Assembly (NCBI RefSeq): GCF_019457595.1
Contig: NZ_CP080419.1
Coordinates: forward strand, 2,604,001-2,668,000
Length of the DNA stretch: 64,000 nucleotides
Reading direction: 5' to 3'
Source of the DNA: Shewanella psychrotolerans
GTDB taxonomy: Bacteria > Pseudomonadota > Gammaproteobacteria > Enterobacterales > Shewanellaceae
Both the position numbers and the translations under genes were made by a program. The notes beneath the pieces were generated by a model. That model had not been told where the DNA came from. It ran no database searches and worked only from the letters and a program-made list of their open reading frames with translations. Of this stretch, positions 49,555 to 59,878 are shown one piece after another; position 1 is the first letter of the stretch; each line of letters opens with the position of its first letter.

Positions 49555-52500
49555 ATATCACCCGCTTAGCCATTGCCCGTCCCGTAACCACCAGCATGTT
49601 CTTTGTTGCAATATTGCTGTTTGGTCTCGCGTCGAGTCGACTATTACCGCTAGAGATGTTTCCGGGCATCGAAATGCCGCAGGTGCTAATTGAAGTGCCC
49701 TATAAAGGCTCAACCCCTGCCGAGGTTGAACGGGAGATCACCAATGTGCTCGAAGAGTCTCTGGCGACCATGGGCGGCATCGAAGAGCTAAGATCTCGCT
49801 CTTCTCAAAATGGCGCTGAGATTGAGCTACGGATGAAATGGGGCGAGAATGTCTCGACTAAGAGCCTTGAAGCCAGAGAGAAAGTCGATGCGGTGCGTCA
49901 CCTGCTACCTAAAGATGTTGAGCGAGTATTTATCAGGCAGTTCTCTACCGCCGACATGCCAGTGCTAACGATCCGTATCTCCAGCGACAGAGAACTCTCG
50001 GGCGCTTTCGACTTACTCGACAAGCAGCTTAAGAAGCCGCTAGAGCGTGTCGAAGGCGTATCGCAAGTCACTCTATATGGCGTTGAGCAGAAGCAAATTG
50101 AAGTGCGCCTTAATGCGGAAAAACTCACTGCGAGCGGCATCAGTACAGCGGCACTGCAAGCTCGTCTGCAGCAAGAGAACTTTATCATCAGCGCAGGAAC
50201 ACTCAGAGCGAACGCCAAAGTCTACCAAGTGTCACCCAAAGGCGAATTTCGAAACCTAGATGAAATCGAAGCCTTAGTATTAGTGCCTGGCATTAGATTA
50301 GGTGATATCGCCAGCGTACGCTATGCGCTACCTGAGCGCTTAGATGGTCGTCATCTCGATCAAAACTATGCCGTGGGGCTCGATGTCTTTAAAGAGTCGG
50401 GAGCTAATTTAGTCGATGTATCGGACCGAGTACTTAAGGTCATCGAAGCAGCTAAACAAGATCCGCAGTTTCAAGGGATCAAGCTCTTTATCATGGAAGA
50501 TCAGGCATATGGCGTTAAATCATCGCTGTCTGATCTGCTAATGGCGGGACTCCTCGGTGCCCTGCTCTCGTTTGCGGTACTGTATTTATTCCTGCGCAAC
50601 CTGAAAATGACCTTGGTTGTGGTTTCCTCTGTGCCTATCTCATTGTGCATGACATTGGCTGGGATGTACTTTTTGGGTTACAGCCTCAACATCTTATCCA
50701 TGATGGGTTTACTGCTCGCCATTGGTATGCTGATTGATAACGCCGTAGTTGTCAGTGAAAGCGTGTTACAAGAAAAACAACATTCAAGCTGTGAGGCTCC
50801 AGAGAAAGCAGTACTGAGAGGGGTAAACAAAGTCGCATTAGCCGTTCTGGCTGGGACACTAACAACGGCCATCGTATTTTTACCTAATATTTTCGGGGTA
50901 AAAGTCCAACTCACAATCTTCCTTGAGCATGTCGCGATCGCAATCTGCATATCACTTGCTTCCTCTTTACTTGTGGCGAAAACATTGATCCCATTAATGT
51001 TAAGCAAGTTTCATTTCGATATTGAAATGGATCCAAAGGAGAGTAAGTTACAGCACTACTACGAGCGCAGTCTTAACTGGATTTTACATCGCCCGAAGCG
51101 CTCAGGTATCGTAGCCATGATACTGCTAGCATCAACCGCTTTGCCCCTAAGCATGGTGCAACAAGATCAATCAGACGGCGAAGGTAATAATCGCCTCTAT
51201 ATCAACTATCAAGTGGAAGGCCGCCATAGCCTAGCGGTTACTGAAGCTATGATTAATCGAATGGAGGACTACCTTTACGCCAATAAAGATGAGTTTTATA
51301 TCGACTCTGTCTACAGCTATTTTTCCGCCGACCGTGGTCAATCGACGCTGCTGCTTAAAGAAGATGAAGATATCGACTTGAAGGCACTGAAACGTAAGAT
51401 CCGTGAAGGTTTTCCAAAGTTTTCAATCGCAAAGCCACAATTTGGCTGGGGAGATGAAAACAGTGGTATTCGAGTAACATTAACAGGACGCTCGACATCT
51501 GAATTAATCAACCTTAGTGAGCAAGTCATACCACTGCTGACAAATATCAAAGGTCTTGCCGATGTACGCTCAGAACTTAATGGGACCCAGCAAGAGGTCA
51601 TTATTCAACTCGATCGCACCATGGCAGCAAGGCTCGACCTTAGCTTAAGCGAGCTGGCACAAAACGTATCAATGGCGCTGAGAGGCTCGCCACTGCGCTC
51701 ATTTAGACACGATCCCAATGGTGAACTGCGTATTGAGTTAGCCTTCGAAAAACAATGGAAAGCATCGCTTGAAAAACTTAAGCAACTCCCCATTGTTAGG
51801 CTCGATAATCGCGTCTACACCCTGCAAAGCTTGGCGACGATTAGCATTCAACCGCGCTTTGACACCATTCGTCATTACGATCGCCAAACCGCACTATCTA
51901 TTGGTGCTAACCTAGATGAAATGACCACAGAAGAAGCACAGAAAGCCATAAAACAGGTGATGCAAGCGGTCTCATTTCCGCCAGGATATGACTACTCGCT
52001 GCGGGGTGGATTTGAGCGCCAAGATGAAGACCAAGCCATTATGGCGACCAATATGATCTTAGCTGTGGCAATGATCTATATCGTCATGGCAGCCCTATTT
52101 GAATCGCTTTTGTTACCAACGGCAATCATTACTTCCATCCTGTTTTCAATCACAGGCGTGTTCTGGGCGCTACTCATTACAGGCACCCCGATGGGAATAA
52201 TGTCTATGATTGGAATTTTAATTTTGATGGGGATCGTGGTTAACAACGGGATTGTATTGGTTGACCAAATAAATCAACAAACCCCTGATTTAGAAATGTT
52301 ATCTCAAACTATCCATGATGTCTGTATTACCCGATTACGCCCAGTATTAATGACTGTAGCTACCACAATACTGGGACTGTTCCCCCTTGCAATGGGTGAT
52401 ACTCAGATTGGCGGTGGTGGACCACCCTACTCTCCCATGGCGATTGCGATTATTGGCGGACTGACCTTCTCCACGGTAACGAGTCTCTATTTAGTCCCCT

Positions 52501-52598
52501 TATGTTATCAAGCCTTATATCGTATGCGCCATAATGCCGCGATTAAGCTTGGCAATGCCGATATGAGAACGAGGCGATTAATGCCCTGGGCACATTAA
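49551..52598 (+). CDS. RND efflux permease, second of a tandem pair
   Basis: A 1015-residue RND transporter, paralogous to the preceding gene and coupled to it by an ATGA overlap. N-terminal NITRLAIARPVTTSMFFVAILLFG, TM4 GMLIDNAVVVSESV, TM10 GIVVNNGIVLVDQIN. As in the first permease a single TM4 Asp is kept and the second is Asn. The tandem arrangement with one adaptor resembles MdtABC, where two different permeases form one mixed trimer. Substrate is unknown. Confidence 0.92.
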   Translation: MNITRLAIARPVTTSMFFVAILLFGLASSRLLPLEMFPGIEMPQVLIEVPYKGSTPAEVEREITNVLEESLATMGGIEELRSRSSQNGAEIELRMKWGENVSTKSLEAREKVDAVRHLLPKDVERVFIRQFSTADMPVLTIRISSDRELSGAFDLLDKQLKKPLERVEGVSQVTLYGVEQKQIEVRLNAEKLTASGISTAALQARLQQENFIISAGTLRANAKVYQVSPKGEFRNLDEIEALVLVPGIRLGDIASVRYALPERLDGRHLDQNYAVGLDVFKESGANLVDVSDRVLKVIEAAKQDPQFQGIKLFIMEDQAYGVKSSLSDLLMAGLLGALLSFAVLYLFLRNLKMTLVVVSSVPISLCMTLAGMYFLGYSLNILSMMGLLLAIGMLIDNAVVVSESVLQEKQHSSCEAPEKAVLRGVNKVALAVLAGTLTTAIVFLPNIFGVKVQLTIFLEHVAIAICISLASSLLVAKTLIPLMLSKFHFDIEMDPKESKLQHYYERSLNWILHRPKRSGIVAMILLASTALPLSMVQQDQSDGEGNNRLYINYQVEGRHSLAVTEAMINRMEDYLYANKDEFYIDSVYSYFSADRGQSTLLLKEDEDIDLKALKRKIREGFPKFSIAKPQFGWGDENSGIRVTLTGRSTSELINLSEQVIPLLTNIKGLADVRSELNGTQQEVIIQLDRTMAARLDLSLSELAQNVSMALRGSPLRSFRHDPNGELRIELAFEKQWKASLEKLKQLPIVRLDNRVYTLQSLATISIQPRFDTIRHYDRQTALSIGANLDEMTTEEAQKAIKQVMQAVSFPPGYDYSLRGGFERQDEDQAIMATNMILAVAMIYIVMAALFESLLLPTAIITSILFSITGVFWALLITGTPMGIMSMIGILILMGIVVNNGIVLVDQINQQTPDLEMLSQTIHDVCITRLRPVLMTVATTILGLFPLAMGDTQIGGGGPPYSPMAIAIIGGLTFSTVTSLYLVPLCYQALYRMRHNAAIKLGNADMRTRRLMPWAH

Positions 52599-52607
52599 AC
52601 CATCACT

Positions 52608-52635
52608 AAGGGCTACTTTTGTAGCCCTTCTTTTT
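52608..52635 (+). terminator. RND operon terminator
   Basis: AAGGGCTAC (52608-52616) and GTAGCCCTT (52621-52629) with a TTTT loop, followed by CTTTTTAT, beginning 10 bases after the permease stop. Confidence 0.9.
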
Positions 52636-52700
52636 ATCTGTCACTTAGGTTAAGTTAACAAAATACCAACACACTCAATATGACGACTAAGAGAAATTAT

Positions 52701-53588
52701 ATGACCAAACTCATTTCCGCTATTCCTTGTGTTAGTCTACTTGGATGCTGTTTTTTGCTAGGGAACAGCGCATTCGCCGCTGACGATAGATTTGCAAATG
52801 TCGAAATAGTAAGCCAGCAACTCAGCCCTAATACCTACATGTTTACCGGATCGGGCGGAAATATAGGCGTCTCTGCAGGACAAGATGGCATTATCATTAT
52901 CGATAACCAATTCGCACCACTTGCAGGCAAAATTAGTGCGGCTCTCAATACGATTCAACCTGGCTTACCCCGCTATGTCGTCAACACCCATTATCATGGC
53001 GATCATACTGGCGGCAACAATAGTTTTGGTCCCAGCAGCACCATTTTCGCACACAGTAATGTGCTTAAGCGTCTAGCTAGCAACGATAAATACACCCAAG
53101 CCGCGCTACCAAGCATTACTTATGAACAAGGCGTTTCTATCCATTTTAATGGGGATATTTTGCATCTTATCCATCTTGGCGCAGGCCATACCGATGGCGA
53201 TAGCGTTGTGCTGTGGGATGATAAATCGGTCGTGCATATGGGCGATCTATTCTTTAAAGATAAATGGCCCTATGTGGACTTAGAAGCTGGCGGTTCAGTG
53301 AAAGGCTATCGTGACAGTGTGGCTAATATCATTAACCGAATTGGTAGTGACACTAAAGTGATCCCTGGACATGGTGAGCTCGCAACAAAAAATGACCTCA
53401 TTCGCTTTAAACATATACTCGATGAGTCCATTAATTGGATGGAGGGCCAGTTAATAACAGCAAAATCCTTAGAGACACTCAAACAAAATGGTCTACCTCA
53501 AAACTTACAAGGTTGGGGATGGCATTTTATTTCCGATGAGCGTTGGATTGAAACCTTATATCAAGACCTTTCGAGTAAGAAACCCTAA
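52701..53588 (+). CDS. Secreted metallo-beta-lactamase-fold hydrolase
   Basis: A 295-residue MBL-superfamily protein. The ATG at 52701 is preferred because AAGAGA lies 8 bases before it and it opens a signal peptide (MTKLISAIPCVSLLGCCF...AFA, cleavage about residue 26); the in-frame ATG at 52680 has no ribosome binding site. Zinc motifs are complete: NTHYHGDHTGG, GAGHTDGDSVV, MGDLFF, and IPGHGE near the C-terminus. Similar periplasmic proteins are often annotated as beta-lactamase-like or quinoprotein relay enzymes. The lipobox-like SLLGC makes a lipoprotein possible. Substrate cannot be read. It is convergent with the LPS-type kinase gene 16 bases away. Confidence 0.88.
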   Translation: MTKLISAIPCVSLLGCCFLLGNSAFAADDRFANVEIVSQQLSPNTYMFTGSGGNIGVSAGQDGIIIIDNQFAPLAGKISAALNTIQPGLPRYVVNTHYHGDHTGGNNSFGPSSTIFAHSNVLKRLASNDKYTQAALPSITYEQGVSIHFNGDILHLIHLGAGHTDGDSVVLWDDKSVVHMGDLFFKDKWPYVDLEAGGSVKGYRDSVANIINRIGSDTKVIPGHGELATKNDLIRFKHILDESINWMEGQLITAKSLETLKQNGLPQNLQGWGWHFISDERWIETLYQDLSSKKP

Positions 53589-53604
53589 GCAGTAGCTGTG
53601 CGCA

Positions 53605-54321
53605 CTAGGCACTAGCAAAGTGTTTAAGTAACCAATAAACCGGGCGGAGATCTTTTCCGCCTATATTTTTAAGCGGAGCAATAAGGTAGTTGAGCCATTG
53701 CCAGCGACGGATCCGAACTCGACTGGCTTGCCATAACGACTCTCCACCAGCCTCTCGATAGGCACATATCGCAGGTTCAACCAGCTCAGGATGTGGACCG
53801 ATATAACGATAGAGGCTATGAATATAGACCAACAAGTCGCGTATCTGTTGCTTCTCTATATCACTGTCTTTTTGGTTAGCTTCAAAATCAATAAATGACA
53901 CTTCGCCCTCTTTCCAGCAGATATCCCGTAAAGCAGGTCTGCCGTGGGCTAAGCCTTGTTGATGTAACTTAGCTAATCCAATAGCACTATCTTTAAGGAT
54001 TTGTGCCTGCATATCGCGATCACAGCGATTATCGAGCCAACGATTTACTGTGCTTCCTACATCTGACACCACGAGATAATTGTCACCAAAGGCAAGGAGT
54101 TCAGGCACTGGAGCGCCCTTCTGTGCCAATGATTGCAGCGTCGCAATTTCCAGCTGCAGAGACTGACCGGGCTGTGACTTTAATAGCCGCATGGCACCGG
54201 TTAATTGCTCGGTTTGTTTAAGCCAATACCGCTTACCGTCATACTCAAAGTTAACCACCCTTTTACCCTTGTTTTCGGCTAAGACTTGGTCGACAACAGC
54301 TTGTATGGCAGGTTTAGTCAC
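53605..54321 (-). CDS. Small LPS-type protein kinase-like protein
   Basis: A 238-residue cytoplasmic protein with an abbreviated kinase fold of the lipopolysaccharide-kinase/RIO-like type. It has the ATP-lobe start RVVNFEYDGKRYWLKQTE with a Lys, a catalytic-loop-like LAHGRPALRDICW and a metal-binding VSFIDFEA. Similar proteins include WaaP/KdkA-like LPS core kinases. Its position next to lpxK and msbA supports an envelope role, but the phosphoryl acceptor is unknown. A 16-base gap separates it from the convergent MBL gene. Confidence 0.7.
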   Translation of the reverse strand: MTKPAIQAVVDQVLAENKGKRVVNFEYDGKRYWLKQTEQLTGAMRLLKSQPGQSLQLEIATLQSLAQKGAPVPELLAFGDNYLVVSDVGSTVNRWLDNRCDRDMQAQILKDSAIGLAKLHQQGLAHGRPALRDICWKEGEVSFIDFEANQKDSDIEKQQIRDLLVYIHSLYRYIGPHPELVEPAICAYREAGGESLWQASRVRIRRWQWLNYLIAPLKNIGGKDLRPVYWLLKHFASA

Positions 54322-54449
54322 TGCAATTACTCCGATTAGAATGAGGCGTGATTATGAGGATTTGCTCATGCAAAATCAACAACACTAAAACCTAGTGCAG
54401 TAACTATAAGCGATTATTTAAGGGGAAACTAAAATGATGGGTTATAGTA

Positions 54450-54470
54450 GCGCGCTCAAAATAAGCGCGC
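54450..54470 (-). promoter_or_regulatory. GC-rich hairpin between the Trm112-like and kinase-like genes
   Basis: GCGCGCT (54450-54456) and AGCGCGC (54464-54470) form a 7-bp stem with a 7-base loop, just after the stop of the Trm112-like gene. No T run follows on the minus strand, so it is not a classical terminator; it may act with Rho or in processing. Confidence 0.4.
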
Positions 54471-54480
54471 CGCTCACAGC

Positions 54481-54660
54481 TTAAGCTTCCTCAACCCAAG
54501 GCTGAGCTTTATTTTCAAGCAAAACGGGGATCCCATCATCAATGGCATAAACTAAACGATCTGCCTTACAGATAAGCTGTTGCTTTGCTTTATCATATTC
54601 AAGTTTACCTTTGCACACAGGGCAGGCAACTATCTCTAAAAGTTTCTTATCAAACGCCAT
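54481..54660 (-). CDS. ycaR: Trm112/YcaR family small protein
   Basis: A 59-residue zinc-ribbon-like protein. The start at 54660 follows AAGGAAACTCAA and gives [22 protein letters not shown]; upstream in-frame codons overlap lpxK and are unlikely. It keeps the first CPxC pair and the C-terminal [13 protein letters not shown] motif. E. coli carries the same gene in the lpxK-ycaR-kdsB region. Trm112-like proteins activate methyltransferases in eukaryotes, and the bacterial role is unclear. Confidence 0.85.
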   Translation of the reverse strand: MAFDKKLLEIVACPVCKGKLEYDKAKQQLICKADRLVYAIDDGIPVLLENKAQPWVEEA

Positions 54661-54685
54661 TTGAGTTTCCTTGTTGTACTTCTTT

Positions 54686-55681
54686 TTACGGTTGTAACTG
54701 TGCAATTAGCTGCTGTTCAAATCGAGGGTCTATCTTGGCATCAACAGGTAGATACCACCAGTTTTGCTTTGCAAATTCGCGACATTTAACCGCATCTTTC
54801 TCGGTCATCAGCACCTGATGTTCGCCAGCAATGGCGATAATATCCTCAAGCTGAAACGCTTGATGATCATCAAAAGCATGTTGCTTATTCGCATTAATCC
54901 CCATCTGCTCCAACGTATTAAAAAAGCGCTGAGGATGACCAATACCCGCAATAGCAACTGAATGGGGAGCAATTGAAAACGCTTTAGATTCATCTGGTTG
55001 CGAGCATTGTACAGCTTGCCAATCGCCTGGTCTCAATTGCATTAAAAATTCAGTGTCACGGCAACTGTCACCATTAACAATAGTAAAATCAACCTCTTTT
55101 TGCCGCCATATCCCTTCGCGTAATGGTCCCGACGGTAACAAGTAACCATTACCAAAACGGCGCTCACCGTCTAGAACGAGTAATTCGATATCACGATTGA
55201 GTGCGTAATGCTGCAAACCATCATCACTGATGATCACATCCACACCATGAGACGCAATTAATACCTTAGCGGCATCGACACGATTGCGTCCTATCACCAT
55301 GGGGACTCGAGTCCGAGAGACTATCATCGCGGGCTCGTCACCAACCTCTTTTGGCGACATGCCAGGTAATACCTCGCGTGTACCAGCAACATCAACACCG
55401 TAGCCACGGCTTATCACGCCAGGGCGATACCCATGACGGCGTAACATCTCAATTAAATAGATAACTGTTGGGGTCTTGCCGCTGCCGCCAACGGTTATAT
55501 TACCGACAACGATAACGGGCACAGGTAGTTTTTGCGCCTTTATTATGCCGAGCTTAAATAACTGTCGTCTAAAACTCGATATTAGGTAAAACAAACCACT
55601 TAAGGGCAATAGCAACCAAACAAGCAATTGCATCACCATATTGAGCTTGCCATACCAAAGTCGGTTAACAAAATCTTGCAT
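54686..55681 (-). CDS. lpxK: Tetraacyldisaccharide 4'-kinase
   Basis: Inner-membrane-associated kinase that phosphorylates the lipid A disaccharide at the 4' position to make lipid IVA. The 331-residue product has an N-terminal membrane helix (about residues 17-38), the Walker [15 protein letters not shown], the DDGLQH segment holding catalytic residues, and LEDIIAI...MTEKDAVKC. It follows msbA after 4 bases, as in E. coli. Confidence 0.96.
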   Translation of the reverse strand: MQDFVNRLWYGKLNMVMQLLVWLLLPLSGLFYLISSFRRQLFKLGIIKAQKLPVPVIVVGNITVGGSGKTPTVIYLIEMLRRHGYRPGVISRGYGVDVAGTREVLPGMSPKEVGDEPAMIVSRTRVPMVIGRNRVDAAKVLIASHGVDVIISDDGLQHYALNRDIELLVLDGERRFGNGYLLPSGPLREGIWRQKEVDFTIVNGDSCRDTEFLMQLRPGDWQAVQCSQPDESKAFSIAPHSVAIAGIGHPQRFFNTLEQMGINANKQHAFDDHQAFQLEDIIAIAGEHQVLMTEKDAVKCREFAKQNWWYLPVDAKIDPRFEQQLIAQLQP

Positions 55682-55685
55682 CTAG

Positions 55686-57500
55686 TTAGTTACCAAATTG
55701 CATCTGATAAAGGTTGTAATAGATCCCCTCTTTCGCCAACAATTCAGCATGAGATCCCCGCTCAACCACTCGCCCTTGATCAATTACTAAAATCATATCG
55801 GCATTTTCAATGGTCGATAGGCGATGAGCAATCACAATAGAGGTCCGGTTTTGGCGAAGGTTATCTAAACCGCCTTGAATCGCTTTTTCAGATTCGGTAT
55901 CCAACGCAGAGGTTGCTTCGTCTAACACTAGCAAGGGTGCATCGCGTAAAATAGCCCGAGCGATAGCGATACGTTGGCGCTGACCACCGGATAACATCAC
56001 GCCATTTTCGCCCACTTGGGTATGGATCCCTTCTGGCAAATCAGCAATAAACTCGTAGGCGTTTGCGAGTTTTGCGGCATCCATTATCTGCTCTTCTGTC
56101 ACTTTGCCTGGGTAGGCGTAAGCAATGTTGGCCGCAATAGTGTCATTAATTAAGGTCACTTGCTGCGAAACCAATGCGACTTGGCTTCGAAGTGAGGCCA
56201 GTTTGTAATCGCGAAGACTTACCCCATCTAAGGTAATATCACCGGACTCTAAATCTGAGTAAAAACGGGTAATAAGACTGGCGATAGTTGACTTTCCTGA
56301 ACCTGAACGCCCTACTAAAGCCAGCGTTTCACCTGGATTGACACTAAAATCAACCTCATTGAGTGCCAAGCCTTCTTGATTGTTGTAGCGAAAATTAACC
56401 TTATTAAAACAGAGTTTGCCTTTCACTCGCTTAGTTTCATAGGTTCCATTGTCGACTTCTGGTGGAGTATCTAAAATTTCAAAAATCGTGCTACATGCCG
56501 CGATACCACGCTGAAATTCTGCGTTAACACGAGTTAAGCTTTTAATGGGTTGCAACATGGCCAACATGGCTGCAAGGATAGTCGCAAAGGTGCCAGCGGT
56601 CAGATCGGCTTTCATGCTATCTAAGCTAGATGCATAAAGTACAAACGCTAATGCAAATGAGCCTATAACCATCACTAAAGGCTGGCTAATGGCTTGCGCC
56701 ATAGCAAGCTTCATGGTGCGAGAGCGGTTGTTATCATTGACTTTGCCAAAACGTTCCGATTCGGTCTTCTGCCCTCCAAACACCAATACGTTTTTGTGAC
56801 CTTTGATCATCTGCTCCGTCACAGATGTAACGCCGCCCATTGCCGTTTGGATCTGCTTTGATACCTTACGAAACTTACGGCTAACTATAGTGATAACAAC
56901 CCCAATTAATGGGCCGACAACCAAGATACAAAGCGAGAGTTTCCAAGAGTTGTAAAACATCACCCCTAACATGCCAACAACCGTTATGCCATCACGCACT
57001 ATGGTGATCAACGCGCTCCCCGATGCTCTGGCGATCTGCTCGGTATCATAGGTCACACGAGAGATAAGATTGCCGCTGCTTTCGGAATCGATGTAACTCA
57101 CAGGTAATCTCAGATAATGCTCAAACACTTGTTGGCGCATGTCCATAATCATTCGCGCACTAATATAGGAGATACCATAAGTTGACAAAAAGTTAGCCAA
57201 TCCACGCAGCGTAAACAGACCAATAACGACAAAAGGCGCCATCATTAGCACGTCGCTGTCGGAGTCGAAACCACCACTCAAGCCTAAATCAACACCGCTA
57301 ACGATACCCGACGTAGAGGGAACATTACTGGCAAAACCTTGATCAATAAAAGGTTTAATGGAATAGATAAATGTCGCGTCCACTAGGCCATATAATACTA
57401 GGCCAAATACAGATAGAAACAACACCCCTTTAAGGGGAATAAGATAAGTCAGTAGCCTAACAAAAACGGCTCTCACTTCACTTTTAGAAGACTTTGTCAT
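55686..57500 (-). CDS. msbA: Lipid A flippase / ABC exporter
   Basis: Half-transporter homodimer that flips lipid A-core across the inner membrane. The 604-residue product has a six-helix membrane domain (about residues 20-340, with LPVSYIDSESSGNLISRVTYDTEQI in the intracellular loop) and an ATPase domain with Walker A GRSGSGKST, Q-loop SLRSQVALVSQ, signature LSGGQRQRIAIARAIL and Walker B LLVLDEATSALD. It is about 20 residues longer than E. coli MsbA in the first periplasmic loop. It lies between comEC and lpxK. Confidence 0.96.
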   Translation of the reverse strand: MTKSSKSEVRAVFVRLLTYLIPLKGVLFLSVFGLVLYGLVDATFIYSIKPFIDQGFASNVPSTSGIVSGVDLGLSGGFDSDSDVLMMAPFVVIGLFTLRGLANFLSTYGISYISARMIMDMRQQVFEHYLRLPVSYIDSESSGNLISRVTYDTEQIARASGSALITIVRDGITVVGMLGVMFYNSWKLSLCILVVGPLIGVVITIVSRKFRKVSKQIQTAMGGVTSVTEQMIKGHKNVLVFGGQKTESERFGKVNDNNRSRTMKLAMAQAISQPLVMVIGSFALAFVLYASSLDSMKADLTAGTFATILAAMLAMLQPIKSLTRVNAEFQRGIAACSTIFEILDTPPEVDNGTYETKRVKGKLCFNKVNFRYNNQEGLALNEVDFSVNPGETLALVGRSGSGKSTIASLITRFYSDLESGDITLDGVSLRDYKLASLRSQVALVSQQVTLINDTIAANIAYAYPGKVTEEQIMDAAKLANAYEFIADLPEGIHTQVGENGVMLSGGQRQRIAIARAILRDAPLLVLDEATSALDTESEKAIQGGLDNLRQNRTSIVIAHRLSTIENADMILVIDQGRVVERGSHAELLAKEGIYYNLYQMQFGN

Positions 57501-57534
57501 TCAAGATTCTATAGTTGGTGCAAAGAACCACATT

Positions 57535-59847
57535 CTACTCTGTATTACCGAACACACCAAATTCAAACACTCTATTGTACCAAAATGGTGAAATATCGTA
57601 CCGAAAGCTATTCACTTTTACGCCATCTTGTTCAAAATTCACACTTAACTGGCCATTAACACCAACACCATACTGAGCAATAGATGCATTTTCATATCGG
57701 GACACCACCTCAGATTTGGGAAAGCCGTAACGATTATTTAATCCCGCAGGATAAAAAACCAGCTCGGGTGATACAGCCTTAATAAAGCCGTTACTGGATG
57801 AGGTATTACTGCCGTGATGCGGTGCGACCAGCACACGACTGCGAAGAACACTACTCAGCGAGTCGCCATATTGTTTAATTAACGCTTGCTCTGCATCAAT
57901 TTCAATATCACCAGGCAAGAGTACCTCACTAACACCGTCACTAAATTGCACCACGCAAGAGCCATTGTTACCAGACATTGGAGAAGTTGGTCCTAATATG
58001 TTCACCGTTAACGCCTGCCAATAAAACCTCGACGGCCTGCACTCCATCGCTTGGTGATCATCGAGATCTGTGATCAACTGCAGCTGCGGATATTGCTTGA
58101 TTAAATCATCGGCGCCACCAGCATGATCGTTATCACCATGGCTCAAAATCAAATGATCGACATCTGCTATTCCGCGATATTGCAAAAATGGAATAATGGC
58201 TTGTTTTGCATAACTGAAGTCCTGTCCAAAAGCGGAACCAGTATCATAAATAATTGCCCGCCCCTGCTTTTCAATCACCGCACTTAAACCTTGACCTACA
58301 TCTAACAAATGTAATTTCCAGTCGTGACGAAAATCATCAGACCAAGGCTTTAGTAATAGCAATAAACCTGGCAGCAATAATATGATGAGGAGATAACGCC
58401 ACATCGGCTTGGTGATGATCCGCAATATACAAAAGGCGAGTATGGCGTAGACGATAATGACAGACAGTTGAGATGATACCGAGACCCAGCCATAGGGAAA
58501 TGACTGCAACAGTGGAAAACTCCATGTAAGTGGATTTATCGCACTATCTAACAGTGTTAAAAGCGCCGTCGTGACCATCTGTGAACCACCCGTGATCAGA
58601 TAGCAAACCATAAGGAGAAAGGTAAGCGGAATTACCACTAGGCTAAACCAGGGCACAAAGATTAAGTTAAACAGTAAAGATAAAGGCGCTGCGCCGCCAA
58701 ACAGCAACATTTGCAACACCCCCAGTAGTAAACTTAAGCGCCACTGCAGTGACCAGAGCTGGCTAACACTTCGCTTGAATCGCTGCCAAAGGGTGGTGAC
58801 CTCAGCTGATATTTCTCGACTCTGCGCATGACTAAACCCTAATATAATGGCTAATGCGCTAAAAGAGAGCCAAAAGCCTGCACTCATCATACTGACAGGA
58901 TCAAGTAACAACACCACAAACAATGCCCAAAGCAAGCGTTCAAAAGGGGTAGAATGTCGACGTAAAACACTTAATATCATCACAAGCCCAAGCATGATTA
59001 GCGCTCTTTGAGTCGGCAAGGCAAATCCAGCGAGGTAGGCATAAACAAAGCACACCAATAGCGCAAACATGGCGGCAAGATGAAGATTGTTCGCCGTTGG
59101 AGTCGGTCGAAATCGACTCAGGGCTAAACGCATCAAAGCAATACACCACAGGGCCAACACCGACAGATGTAGGCCTGAAATGGAAATAAGGTGTCCAGTA
59201 CCACTCTGTTTCAGCCCTTGCCAATGCTCTGTGGTGATCAATTGCTTATTTCCAAGCATCAAGGCCAAAATCAGATCACCATTTGGAAACTCACTAACCG
59301 TTGGCGTGAATTGGCGAATCAACGATGAACGCACACCTGCAACGGCTTCAATACGTTCTGCAGCAACGACCTTACCTTTTCCTATAATATGTTTAGACAA
59401 ATAATAACGTTGGCGATTAAAGCCCCCTTGATTAAGCGGACTTGAAATAGACTTGGGTTTTATCTTCAATTGCCACTGTTCACCCACATTCGCTTTTGCC
59501 GCTAATGGCCAAGCAACTCGCATATACTGAGTTACTAAGATAGAAGAATTGTTATCCAATACACGAATATCGGCACTTATCCAGTCGCTGTTTCGATAAA
59601 CTAGTGATATGATTTCGCCCCTTACTGATATGTGTGCGTCATTATCGATAGAATCAAATACCAATAATTGTTGGCAAAACAAGCTGATCCAAGCTACAGC
59701 GAACAAACCACCCGCTATTAGCCTTGACCAGCGCAGAAATAAGAGCGCAACCCCAATACAGTACCAGGCTTGGGACGCAGAAAGTAAAGACGGCCACAGA
59801 AGTGCCGAAATAATGGTCGCACAATAGCCGAACATAAATCGATTCAT
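57535..59847 (-). CDS. comEC: ComEC/Rec2-family DNA uptake channel protein
   Basis: Inner-membrane protein that translocates single-stranded DNA during natural transformation. The 770-residue product has the N-terminal DUF4131/OB region, a central competence domain with many membrane helices (about residues 190-490, GTGHLISISGLHLSVLALW) and a C-terminal metallo-beta-lactamase-like domain (LLDVGQGLSAVIEKQG, SHGDNDHAGG, VAPHHGSNTSSS). E. coli has the equivalent ycaI upstream of msbA, the same order. The start is divergent from the DUF2062 gene at 31 bases. Confidence 0.93.
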   Translation of the reverse strand: MNRFMFGYCATIISALLWPSLLSASQAWYCIGVALLFLRWSRLIAGGLFAVAWISLFCQQLLVFDSIDNDAHISVRGEIISLVYRNSDWISADIRVLDNNSSILVTQYMRVAWPLAAKANVGEQWQLKIKPKSISSPLNQGGFNRQRYYLSKHIIGKGKVVAAERIEAVAGVRSSLIRQFTPTVSEFPNGDLILALMLGNKQLITTEHWQGLKQSGTGHLISISGLHLSVLALWCIALMRLALSRFRPTPTANNLHLAAMFALLVCFVYAYLAGFALPTQRALIMLGLVMILSVLRRHSTPFERLLWALFVVLLLDPVSMMSAGFWLSFSALAIILGFSHAQSREISAEVTTLWQRFKRSVSQLWSLQWRLSLLLGVLQMLLFGGAAPLSLLFNLIFVPWFSLVVIPLTFLLMVCYLITGGSQMVTTALLTLLDSAINPLTWSFPLLQSFPYGWVSVSSQLSVIIVYAILAFCILRIITKPMWRYLLIILLLPGLLLLLKPWSDDFRHDWKLHLLDVGQGLSAVIEKQGRAIIYDTGSAFGQDFSYAKQAIIPFLQYRGIADVDHLILSHGDNDHAGGADDLIKQYPQLQLITDLDDHQAMECRPSRFYWQALTVNILGPTSPMSGNNGSCVVQFSDGVSEVLLPGDIEIDAEQALIKQYGDSLSSVLRSRVLVAPHHGSNTSSSNGFIKAVSPELVFYPAGLNNRYGFPKSEVVSRYENASIAQYGVGVNGQLSVNFEQDGVKVNSFRYDISPFWYNRVFEFGVFGNTE

Positions 59848-59878
59848 AATGAATAATTTAAGACTGCAATACTAAGCT

